NCBI RefSeq assembly: GCF_008065115.1
Contig: NZ_CP042913.1
Coordinates: 5,405,257 to 5,469,256, forward strand
Source: Bythopirellula goksoeyrii
GTDB lineage: Bacteria > Planctomycetota > Planctomycetia > Pirellulales > Lacipirellulaceae
Direction of reading: 5' to 3'
DNA: 64,000 bases
In this document: positions 8,493 through 16,032 of the stretch, piece by piece
Layout: the number at the start of each line of letters is the position of its first letter
Numbering within the stretch: position 1 is the first letter of the stretch
The notes under the pieces: model-generated
What the model was told of the DNA's origin: nothing
Database searches by the model: none
What the model saw: only the letters and a program-made list of their open reading frames with translations
Made by a program: the position numbers and the translations under genes

Positions 8493-8723
8493 GGTATCTC
8501 CTTCTGACCTTACGGTCTGCCACAAAGGCAATTACATTTTCAGATACGTCAAACCGACATGGTCACCCAAGCCGACTTGCAGCACAACAAAGTGCTGGAC
8601 GAATATCAAAAGCCGCTTGGTCCTTCACAGAACCTCACAGCAACTACAGTTAAGTATCTCCAATTTGAGCGGGCTGTCAAGTTTTTACCCTATCGGTAGT
8701 GGTTCACTTTGAATACAAGTATT

Positions 8724-9287
8724 TTATTCGTATTCCGTATAGTCTATTGGAGGTTCTTTCATCCAATCGTCATTTTCTGAGTCCGGTAAACCGAGGCAGA
8801 TATTCTGAGGGCGTGGGTCAAGGTAATAGATTCCGTAGGAACTCTTAAGCGTGAATAAGACAGCGTTCACTTGTGGCCACTGATCGCCAAATTCTGAGCG
8901 TCCTAGCGATTCAAAGCGGCGCTTGTCTTGCTCGTCACAGAGATAGCTTGGAGGATGATCTAGGGTGGCTTTTCCAAAGTCGAGTAAATATGGCGGCCTG
9001 ACAAACGTCATTTCGATTACACGCAGATAAACATCGTGGCCCTCAAGAACAGGCACTTCTAGCCCATGTATACGGTTTACTCCATGATCCTTTAGTCTCT
9101 GATAGCATTTGAGTTCAGTGTCAAAGTTTTCTTGCCGATAAAAGGCTTTAATTACCGAGTGACCTGAGGTTTTCCAAACGTGACCCTCCATTCCATGCCC
9201 TGGACTATCTTGACGTAAAATCGTTCGGTGTCTAAGCTTAGCGTAGATTTCAGCATTCCTAAATATTTCATCTTCATTACTTAACAT
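8724..9287 (-). CDS. kinase-fold-like hypothetical protein
   Basis: About 187 aa from ATG 9287; an alternative ATG at 9332 adds 15 residues. The pattern resembles a reduced protein-kinase/aminoglycoside-kinase fold: GHGMEGHVWK (glycine-loop-like), SVIKAFYR (lysine strand), and YYLDPRPQNICL in the place of the catalytic loop (HxDxxPxNI). An activation segment is not visible and the protein ends soon after, so it may be inactive. Its start codon lies within CATG shared with the divergent gene at 9286. GC content is lower than the surroundings, suggesting acquisition. Functional assignment is tentative. Confidence 0.5.
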   Translation of the reverse strand: MLSNEDEIFRNAEIYAKLRHRTILRQDSPGHGMEGHVWKTSGHSVIKAFYRQENFDTELKCYQRLKDHGVNRIHGLEVPVLEGHDVYLRVIEMTFVRPPYLLDFGKATLDHPPSYLCDEQDKRRFESLGRSEFGDQWPQVNAVLFTLKSSYGIYYLDPRPQNICLGLPDSENDDWMKEPPIDYTEYE

Positions 9288-9522
9288 GGCAATACAAACC
9301 CGAGGACATTCTGCGAAAGTAGGAATCGCCATAAAGGTGGGGACTCGCCGAATTCCTGTTGCCCAAATCGGTAATAGCGGGCTTCTTGTGAGAAATCTTG
9401 ATGAGCCTGTACCACCTGGGGAGGCCGTCTTGTTGGTCAGGATAGATGATTCGAGAAAAAAGTATCGAATCGTACTTCCCCACGGAATTCAAGAAGCAAA
9501 TCATTTTGCAAAGTTCTTCTAA
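9286..9522 (+). CDS. small conserved hypothetical protein
   Basis: A 78-aa protein with no signal or membrane segment. It reads as one compact beta-rich domain: KVGIAIKVGTRRIPVAQIGN then VPPGEAVLLVRIDDSRKKYR and IVLPHGI. Small planctomycete proteins ending in a similar LPxGI phrase are familiar, but I cannot name the family or function. The ATG overlaps head-to-head with the start of the minus-strand gene. Downstream is a degenerate R2 repeat (about 9604-9640) and then a convergent phosphotransferase gene. Confidence 0.55.
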   Translation: MAIQTRGHSAKVGIAIKVGTRRIPVAQIGNSGLLVRNLDEPVPPGEAVLLVRIDDSRKKYRIVLPHGIQEANHFAKFF

Positions 9523-9649
9523 TAGACTCAGCTATTCTTTTGTGCTTGATGGCAAATAATCCGTCAGCCTCTCCCCCAGCTTCTTTTCCTCAGGGAATTC
9601 AAAGGGATCGGGAGTCTTTTTTAACAACACTCTCGCACTCTTTTCTCTG

Positions 9650-10636
9650 CTACTGTGATCGCAAAAGTTTTCCCAGTTCTTCATTGATCACTGATAATCT
9701 TTTTCTGGGTGCTTCAGCGGATTCTTGAAAACGAACGGCCTCCAGAATATTCAGAATGAAATACATGCCTTTATAAATTGCGATGCGAGCAGGGTCACTA
9801 GTTTTCACTAAGTTCTCGCCGTAGCCTTGCCAAAAAGTCTCTGGCACACCGTAAAGAATCAAGACCCAATCACTAGCCGGGTCGCCCCAAAAAGCCCGCT
9901 CCGCATCGAAGACTGCCTTGATGTGAATATCCGCACCTGCTCCGTCAATAATGACATTTCTTGGCCAGAGATCGCCGTGGAGCAGTTTTGCCGTTTTGAC
10001 CTGGTCCAATGTCTGAAAAAAATACGGCAAGTAGCTGCGATAAACCTCGACCTCTTCACAGAAGACACCGACTCGCCGGCAATCTTCGATCATGCCTTCC
10101 ACATTGTCAGCAATAAACTGAGACCAGCGACTAAAACCTTGCAAAGGGGCAGGATAACCAAACTGCTCTCCGCAGCAATTGTGCAATACTCTGGCAAACG
10201 CCCCCAGTTGCTTCCACAGCTCGGCGTTCTCTGCTTCAGAGAGTGAGGAGATCACCTCATGCCAGAGCCTGCCCTGAATCCAACGCTGCAAAAAGGCATC
10301 CCGGCCGTCTATTTTGAAAAACGACAGATACTCAGGAATCAACGGACTGAGCGATTGCAATTGCAGGCAGATCGATTGCTCCCGCTGCATCAAAGAACGT
10401 TCACAATAAAAGACATCGGCACTCCCTGTAGGTGCCACCTTTAAGATGTAGGCATTTTGTGATGTGTCAACGCGGTAAGTATTATTGAACAGGCCAGCGT
10501 TCAGTTCCGTCACCTTAGTAATCTTTTCGTGCGCTAGCACATCGTTGAGCTGCAACAAGAGTTCCTGCTGATTGACAGGCTGTTGAAAGGCTGCCCCATC
10601 CCGTGCTATTTGATGTATTTCCACAGTCCGGCCCAT
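9650..10636 (-). CDS. APH/choline-kinase family phosphotransferase
   Basis: Predicted small-molecule kinase of 328 aa from the aminoglycoside phosphotransferase fold. The N-lobe has a glycine-rich strand (LNAGLFNNTYRV) and an ATP-binding lysine (AYILKVAP). The catalytic Brenner motif is LLHGDLWPRNVII and the metal-binding segment is VFDAERAFWGDPASDW. These sites look intact, so activity is likely. Homologues of this type commonly act on fructosamines, choline or amino sugars, and resistance enzymes are only one branch; the substrate here is unknown. It is a single gene between repeat-rich spacers, convergent with the small gene at 9286. Confidence 0.8.
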   Translation of the reverse strand: MGRTVEIHQIARDGAAFQQPVNQQELLLQLNDVLAHEKITKVTELNAGLFNNTYRVDTSQNAYILKVAPTGSADVFYCERSLMQREQSICLQLQSLSPLIPEYLSFFKIDGRDAFLQRWIQGRLWHEVISSLSEAENAELWKQLGAFARVLHNCCGEQFGYPAPLQGFSRWSQFIADNVEGMIEDCRRVGVFCEEVEVYRSYLPYFFQTLDQVKTAKLLHGDLWPRNVIIDGAGADIHIKAVFDAERAFWGDPASDWVLILYGVPETFWQGYGENLVKTSDPARIAIYKGMYFILNILEAVRFQESAEAPRKRLSVINEELGKLLRSQ

Positions 10637-11359
10637 TGGATCTTTCTATCAAGGGTTCGATCGGAGACCAATCGAAATGTGTCGTTTTTATTGAATGGCT
10701 CTAGTTTAACCTGCTTCGGCGGGTCGCGGCATAAGGCACGAGTTAGAGTTTCTCCTCGTTTTTGGCCACCCGATCTGCTATACTGAACCTGCGTACACAT
10801 ACTATTCGCAGGCAGTCAAAAAGCGGCTTTCGGCCTCCATTACTGGAGTACCGCTTGCTGATGACTGATCGCCAACCACCACTAACAGGAGTCATTGCCG
10901 TGATATTGAGGGTATCCGGAATTTTCACTTACTGCATTCAGCGGCAAAGTGAACTGTCATCCCGAGGTACTCCGAGGGATCTGACCAGATTTCTCGGGGT
11001 ACCTCGAAATGACAAGTATCGAGTACCCAGATCCCCTCATATGACATTAGCAATGCGCCCACAACTGGTTGCCAACGCACGCAAGCGAAGAGCAATCTGC
11101 TCGCCGAGAGGGCTCAGCACAGAGTACGATGAGGCTACTCAGACGGGGAGTTTTTTTGTAAAAACTCCAAAAATGCCGAGGCAGACAAATCCTCCTAAGC
11201 CTTTGCTTGCCAACGTGTTGGAGCGTGGCCGGGTGCCGAAATGAGGGTTAATTTTTTTTTGTAGAATTGGTTTTTCACAAAAAGCAGCGTTCCGCGGGTG
11301 TCATCTGAACTACCCCAAGGTCGCCATTGCGCCGAGGAAATAGGAGCCTAGGAAACAGG
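10637..11359. other. intergenic region with R1 copy 2 and an A/T hairpin
   Basis: No real gene is seen; the open frame across 10762-11244 runs through a repeat. R1 copy 2 occupies 10955-11014. A perfect short hairpin (GGAGTTTTT / AAAAACTCC) is at 11147-11168. A long T-run (about 11254-11263) lies upstream of anmK and could be part of its promoter region. Confidence 0.55.
10955..11014 (-). repeat. R1 palindromic element core, copy 2 (inverted)
   Basis: Core from TGTCATCCCGAGGTACTCC to GGTACCTCGAAATGACA, inverted relative to copy 1. A degenerate left outer repeat (GGTATCCGGAATTT) is present at 10911; the right one is not evident. Confidence 0.8.
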
Positions 11360-12433
11360 ATGAGCACGATTGCAGCCGGATTTATGAGTGGAACTTCCTG
11401 CGATGGCGTGGATGTTGCCGTGCTTGATACGGACGGCATGAACAAGGTCGCAGTGCGCGCTGGGTTGACCCACCCCTACGACGCGGCACTTCGCGCTCGA
11501 CTGTTGCAAGCTTCACAGCAAGAAATACCCTTGGCAGACCTGCTCCGCTTGGAGCGGGATATTTCGTTGCATCATGTTCGAGCCTTCCAACTTCTCGCGG
11601 ATGCCGATCCTTCGCTACGCTCCGAGGTTGAGATTCTGGGATTTCACGGACATACCGTGCGACATATTCCTGAAGAAGCGCTTACCTTGCAGATCGGTAA
11701 TCCATGGATATTGGCCGAGGAGCTTGGCATTGCTGTGGTTGCCGATTTTCGGCGTTGTGACTTGGCGGCGGGTGGAGAGGGAGCTCCCTTGGTTCCCCTC
11801 TATCATCAAGCACTGTTTGCCAACGAAGAATTGCCGACGATGGTGTTGAATCTAGGTGGCGTAGCGAACGTCACCTGGCTGGGTGATTGTGGACAAATTA
11901 TTGCTGGTGACACGGGTCCTGGTTGCGGGCTCATTGATGCCTGGGTTCAGAAGATGGTCCAACTTCCCTTTGACCGCGATGGCAAACTCGCCTTGTCTGG
12001 TACGGTGAACAACGAAGTACTCGAGGCTGCACTTGCTGCGGACTTCTTTTCTCGCTCGCTCCCCAAATCAGCCGACCGCTATGACTTTGATCACGTCGAT
12101 GTCTCGGGATTGAGCGTAGCAAATGGTGCGGCAACCCTCTGTGCGATTACCGCTGAAGCTGTTTATCGTGCAGCGCAGAAACTACCGAGCATGCCCAAGC
12201 AGCTTTTGGTCACAGGCGGAGGAGTCCATCACCCGCTGATCATGCGGTTTCTGCAAGAGCGATTCGGAGAAGTCCGAAGTGTAAGCGAACGAGGAGTCGA
12301 TCCCGACTCGCTCGAAGCGCAATGCTTTGCCTGGCTAGCCGTCCGGCACATGAAAAAGCTACCGCTGACGATTCCCGAAACAACGGGCTGCGCGAGACCG
12401 CTCGTCGGCGGTGTGACCGTGCATGCCAAGTGA
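11360..12433 (+). CDS. anmK: anhydro-N-acetylmuramic acid kinase
   Basis: Phosphorylates 1,6-anhydro-MurNAc, with hydrolysis of the anhydro ring, to MurNAc-6-phosphate in peptidoglycan recycling. The 357-aa protein has the family signature GFMSGTSCDGVDVAVL at the N-terminus, GFHGHTVRHIP, the sugar-kinase phosphate block LNLGGVANVTWL, DTGPGCGLIDAW with the Asp expected to act as base, and VTGGGVHHP near the end. The ATG at 11360 follows AGGAAACAGG and begins right at the ATP-binding motif, so it is preferred over the upstream ATT/ATG-like starts. It converges with murK (15-bp gap). It belongs to the surrounding MurNAc island, and a divergent paralogue lies at 19868. Confidence 0.93.
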   Translation: MSTIAAGFMSGTSCDGVDVAVLDTDGMNKVAVRAGLTHPYDAALRARLLQASQQEIPLADLLRLERDISLHHVRAFQLLADADPSLRSEVEILGFHGHTVRHIPEEALTLQIGNPWILAEELGIAVVADFRRCDLAAGGEGAPLVPLYHQALFANEELPTMVLNLGGVANVTWLGDCGQIIAGDTGPGCGLIDAWVQKMVQLPFDRDGKLALSGTVNNEVLEAALAADFFSRSLPKSADRYDFDHVDVSGLSVANGAATLCAITAEAVYRAAQKLPSMPKQLLVTGGGVHHPLIMRFLQERFGEVRSVSERGVDPDSLEAQCFAWLAVRHMKKLPLTIPETTGCARPLVGGVTVHAK

Positions 12434-12448
12434 AGTTCAACTACTCGG

Positions 12449-13405
12449 TCAGGCGCTCGACTGACTAGTGATTTCGCACATCGCTACTTTGAGGCAACCA
12501 TTGACAGGATCAGTAACCAATTGCACTGAATCAGGAGACACCCCGCGTGCAGCCAACTCACCGAGCAACGCTTCTCGAATCAATTGGCTCCCACTCAGCA
12601 CCCCCCCGGCGAGCGCCAGAGGAAATCGCATTCCGAGCTCGAGCTGTTTCGCTGCAGCGACGACGAGCGCGGCTAGATGACCTGCAGCCTGGGAGACGAT
12701 CTCAAGCGCAGCGGTATCTTGTTGGTCTGCAGCGATGCTTACCAGGTCGGCCAGTCCCGCAATTGCCGACCGTACGTCGCCACATCGTGCAAGTGAGGTC
12801 AGCATCTCTCGCGGATCGGATATCGATAGCCGATCGAGGATTGCCTCCAATAGCTGAGTCGCAGGCGAGCGACCATCACTCGCCAGTGATGCAGCTCTCA
12901 AGGCAGCTTGCCCCAGCCAGAAAGCGCTCCCTTCATCGCCGAACCAATACCCCCAGCCACCCACAACAGCCGTCTTGCGATTGGAATCCGCGGCAAACGC
13001 TACAGACCCCGTCCCTGCGATCAACGCCACGCCGCTTCCATCAGGAGTGCCCGCTGCCAGTACCGGCAGAGCGTCATGCACAATCGAGAGCTTGTGTGCG
13101 ATGCGGTTCTCAGTGTTCCATTGTTGTAGAAGGGATTGCGCTTCTGGTCGGCCAGCACCGGAGAGCCCCAAGACGGCGAGCGACACAGATTCCGGTGCCA
13201 CCTGGGCATCGGACCACGCTTGATCGAGAGCCTCAGCAAGATTCTCCAGGGCCTTTTCAGGCCCAACGGCTTTTAGATTGGAACTACCCGACTGTCCTCG
13301 CCCGACGACATGAAAAGAACCATCAGGAACGACTTGCGCCAGGCAGGCAACGGTCTTGGTCCCCCCACCATCTATTCCAAGGATTAGATTGTGATTTTCA
13401 GACAT
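12449..13405 (-). CDS. murK: N-acetylmuramic acid / N-acetylglucosamine kinase (BadF/BcrA ATPase family)
   Basis: Cytoplasmic amino-sugar kinase of 318 aa, expected to make MurNAc-6-P and/or GlcNAc-6-P. The actin-like fold motifs are present: LILGIDGGGTKTVACLA (phosphate 1), LGLSGAGRPEAQ, GVALIAGTGSVAF (phosphate 2), and VVGGWGYWFGDEGSAFWLG, which is typical of GlcNAc/MurNAc kinases. It is the second gene of an operon with murQ (24 bp apart, same strand), matching the murK-murQ pairing known from Clostridium and Tannerella. Context therefore favours MurNAc as a substrate, although sequence alone cannot separate MurK from plain GlcNAc kinase. Confidence 0.85.
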   Translation of the reverse strand: MSENHNLILGIDGGGTKTVACLAQVVPDGSFHVVGRGQSGSSNLKAVGPEKALENLAEALDQAWSDAQVAPESVSLAVLGLSGAGRPEAQSLLQQWNTENRIAHKLSIVHDALPVLAAGTPDGSGVALIAGTGSVAFAADSNRKTAVVGGWGYWFGDEGSAFWLGQAALRAASLASDGRSPATQLLEAILDRLSISDPREMLTSLARCGDVRSAIAGLADLVSIAADQQDTAALEIVSQAAGHLAALVVAAAKQLELGMRFPLALAGGVLSGSQLIREALLGELAARGVSPDSVQLVTDPVNGCLKVAMCEITSQSSA

Positions 13406-13429
13406 GACCCCTTGCTCCCAATTGTTATC

Positions 13430-14338
13430 TCAATCGGGATCGTTTTCCAAGGCTTGGCGCAAGTGGCCTCCATTGGCTTGCAACCGCTGGCGGGCCTCGT
13501 CCGGCGAGAGGTTCAATCGTTGAGAAACGATCGCGACTTTGAGTTCTCCACCACACTGATGAAGCTGGATCGCCGCATCTTCTGGAGAGATCATTGCCAG
13601 TTTAGCAAGAATGCGTCTACTTCGTTCGGTGAGTTTGGTATTCGTGGCCTGCAAGTCAACCATGAGATTCCCATAGGTTTTTCCGAGCCTCACCATGGCA
13701 CCGGTAGAAAGCATGTTGAGCACCATCTTGGTAGCCGTGCCTGCTTTCATCCTTGTCGAACCGCTCAGGATCTCAGGTCCCACGACTGGAGAAATCGTAA
13801 GATCGGATCGGGTGTTGATCGTCGCATTATGATTGCAACTGAGCCCAATTGCGTACGCACCCTGACTGCGTGCATACTCCAACGCACCAGCGACGTAGGG
13901 AGTACGGCCACTCGTAGCGATCCCAACAACAACGTCGTTGCTACAGAGTTCAATGTTTTTCAAGTCTTGTTTGGCAAGTTCTGGTGAGTCTTCAGCCCCT
14001 TCGACAGCTCGCAGGACCGCAGTTGGGCCGCCCGCGATAATCCCGACGACTTGAGAAGGGTCAGAATTGAAAGTGGGAGGACACTCTGCAGCATCCAAAA
14101 TACCCAGCCGACCCGAAGTACCCGCACCAATGTAGATGAGTCTTCCACCGTGACGGAGGCGATGCGCGATGACCTCGATAGCTTTAGCAATCTGCTCTGA
14201 CTGCTGAGCGACGGCATCGGCGATCCCTGCGTCCTCAGAATTAATGAGCGCAACGATCTCGCGAGGGCTCAGGCTATCTAGGGCTTCGGAAGCAGGATTG
14301 CTTAGCTCGGTAGTAAGATGTTCCAACATAATTCTCAT
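13430..14338 (-). CDS. murQ: N-acetylmuramic acid 6-phosphate etherase
   Basis: Cleaves the lactyl ether of MurNAc-6-P to GlcNAc-6-P and D-lactate in the cytoplasm. At 302 aa it has normal family length. The SIS-domain signature IYIGAGTSGRLGILDAAECP is intact, followed by GPTAVLRAVEGAED with the catalytic Glu, GIATSGRTPYV, and GPEILSGSTRMKAGTATKMV with the conserved Lys. The C-terminus carries the UBA-like helical tail (LNLSPDEARQRLQANGGHLR). It heads the murQ-murK operon and is transcribed divergently from the SSS transporter across a 197-bp spacer. An alternative ATG is three codons in at 14329. Confidence 0.95.
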   Translation of the reverse strand: MRIMLEHLTTELSNPASEALDSLSPREIVALINSEDAGIADAVAQQSEQIAKAIEVIAHRLRHGGRLIYIGAGTSGRLGILDAAECPPTFNSDPSQVVGIIAGGPTAVLRAVEGAEDSPELAKQDLKNIELCSNDVVVGIATSGRTPYVAGALEYARSQGAYAIGLSCNHNATINTRSDLTISPVVGPEILSGSTRMKAGTATKMVLNMLSTGAMVRLGKTYGNLMVDLQATNTKLTERSRRILAKLAMISPEDAAIQLHQCGGELKVAIVSQRLNLSPDEARQRLQANGGHLRQALENDPD

Positions 14339-14401
14339 TGTAATCTACGACTGTAAAGATAAGTAGCTATCGTGCGCTAAAACGAGAAAGAGTTGCGCAT
14401 T

Positions 14402-14420
14402 GTGATGTTGGTAGCATCAC
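14402..14420. promoter_or_regulatory. candidate operator in the murQ / symporter divergent spacer
   Basis: A short perfect inverted repeat, GTGATG and CATCAC separated by 7 bp, lies between the two divergent units of the MurNAc island. It could bind the XylR-like regulator, but this is a guess from position. Confidence 0.3.
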
Positions 14421-14535
14421 GCTTTGTTTCATAATCCACCTTGGTACTATAGACTTATCAGCGGCAGCAGCCAGCGAACTGGGGTGGTAGTTCTACCCAG
14501 ACTTCACTAACTCCTACAATCGCCGAAATACCCCT

Positions 14536-16032
14536 GTGCAACTCCTGATTCCTCCTCTCGATGCGGCGATCGTCGTAGGCTATCTCGCCTTCTCCATCAT
14601 GCTAGGACTATGGGTGGGCCGGGGCCAGAAAAGCACCTTAGATTACTTCCTGGGCAATCGGTCCCTTCCAACTTGGACAGTCTTGCTATCGATAGTCGCC
14701 ACGGAAACTAGCACGGTCACTTTTCTCAGCATCCCCGGCTTTACATTTGCCCAAGATGGAGACATGCGCTTTTTGCAGATCACCTTCGGCTATATTGTTG
14801 GAAGATTTCTCGTTATCTGGATACTGCTTCCTCGATATTTTGAAGGTCAGATCTTCACGGCTTACGAGGTCCTCCAGCAAAGATTCGGGATCGTTTCCCG
14901 CCGCGTGACGTCAGCACTCTTCCTGGTCACGCGCAACTTGAGCGATGCATTGCGGTTGTATTTGACGGCCTTGGCGTTGCAACAAGTCGTGGGACTTGAG
15001 CTAACTCACTGTATTGTCTTGCTGGGAGTCGTGACGATCGTCTACACCTTCTTGGGTGGAGTCAAATCGGTCGTATGGAACGACTGCCTCCAGTTTTTCA
15101 TTTATATTGTCGGCGCGCTGGTCGCTCTCTGGCTGATGATCACACGCCTGCCCGGCGGATGGGAGCAACTCACTCAATTTGGCGAGGCCACTGACAGACT
15201 TCGCATCTTCGATTTTGATTTGAGCCTGACCAAACCTACGATGACGTTTTGGTCGGGACTGATCGGTGGTATCTTCCTCACGGCAGCGACTCATGGCACG
15301 GACCAACTCATGGTGCAACGCTATTTGAGCTCTCGTAGTCAGCGGTCGGCAAGTTGGGCTTTGGGTCTGAGCGGTTTCATTGTTTGTCTTCAGTTTGCCT
15401 TGTTTCTCTTTATCGGTGTCGCTCTCGCGTGTTTTTATCGAGAGCACCCTCCAGAAGTGCAGTTCGGGGCTGGTGACGGAGATAAAGTATTTGCCCATTT
15501 TATCGTGAACTACTTGGGGACCGGCCTGGTTGGACTCACCCTCTCAGCCGTGTTTGCCGCGGCGATGTCCACACTTTCTAGCTCCCTCAACTCGTCGGCG
15601 ACTGTGCTGGTTCAAGATATCTTTCTGCCGCTCACCAAGACGGAACTTGCACCGACACAGCAGTTGTGGATCAGTCGAATAGCAACCGCGGGATTCGGGA
15701 TTCTCCAGATCGGCATCGCTATTGCTTCCTATCAAATCGGTGCCACTGAGAGTACCGTCAGCAGCGTTCTCAGCATTGCTAGTTTTGCCCTGGGACCGCT
15801 CCTCGGGTTGTATTTGTTGGCTGTGTTTACGAATCGCGTCCACCAACGTGCCGCTCTGACTGGGTTTTGTGTCGGCGTGATCTCGATTTCAGCCATCGCA
15901 TTTACCACAAACCTCTACTGGGCATGGTACGCAGGTGTAGGTGCCTTGATTACTCTATCGTCTGGATATCTTGCAAGCTTCTGCATCGCCGAGACACCTC
16001 TCAGTGATGCCTATTCGGAGAATTCACAATGA
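14536..16032 (+). CDS. sodium:solute symporter (SSS family), probable MurNAc uptake
   Basis: Inner-membrane transporter of 498 aa with about thirteen hydrophobic segments. SSS-family features include YFLGNRSLPTWTVLLSIVAT, VYTFLGGVKSVVWNDCLQ and the later FAAAMSTLSSSLNSSAT segment, which carries the Ser/Thr-rich sodium-site helix. Translation appears to start at GTG 14536. Its stop overlaps the start of the AmpC-NamZ gene by 4 bp (ATGA), so the two form a coupled unit. The gene order suggests it imports MurNAc or a MurNAc-containing sugar released by NamZ. As I recall, Tannerella forsythia uses a non-PTS transporter (MurT) beside murK-murQ for this purpose. The substrate remains an inference. 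Confidence 0.85.
   Translation: MQLLIPPLDAAIVVGYLAFSIMLGLWVGRGQKSTLDYFLGNRSLPTWTVLLSIVATETSTVTFLSIPGFTFAQDGDMRFLQITFGYIVGRFLVIWILLPRYFEGQIFTAYEVLQQRFGIVSRRVTSALFLVTRNLSDALRLYLTALALQQVVGLELTHCIVLLGVVTIVYTFLGGVKSVVWNDCLQFFIYIVGALVALWLMITRLPGGWEQLTQFGEATDRLRIFDFDLSLTKPTMTFWSGLIGGIFLTAATHGTDQLMVQRYLSSRSQRSASWALGLSGFIVCLQFALFLFIGVALACFYREHPPEVQFGAGDGDKVFAHFIVNYLGTGLVGLTLSAVFAAAMSTLSSSLNSSATVLVQDIFLPLTKTELAPTQQLWISRIATAGFGILQIGIAIASYQIGATESTVSSVLSIASFALGPLLGLYLLAVFTNRVHQRAALTGFCVGVISISAIAFTTNLYWAWYAGVGALITLSSGYLASFCIAETPLSDAYSENSQ

Noticed and set aside
10762-11244. 160-aa plus-strand open frame
   Set aside because: It runs through the R1 palindrome and a hairpin; no ribosome site and no protein character.
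12547-13407. 286-aa plus-strand open frame
   Set aside because: Antisense shadow of murK, rich in Arg, Pro and Ser, with no recognisable domain.
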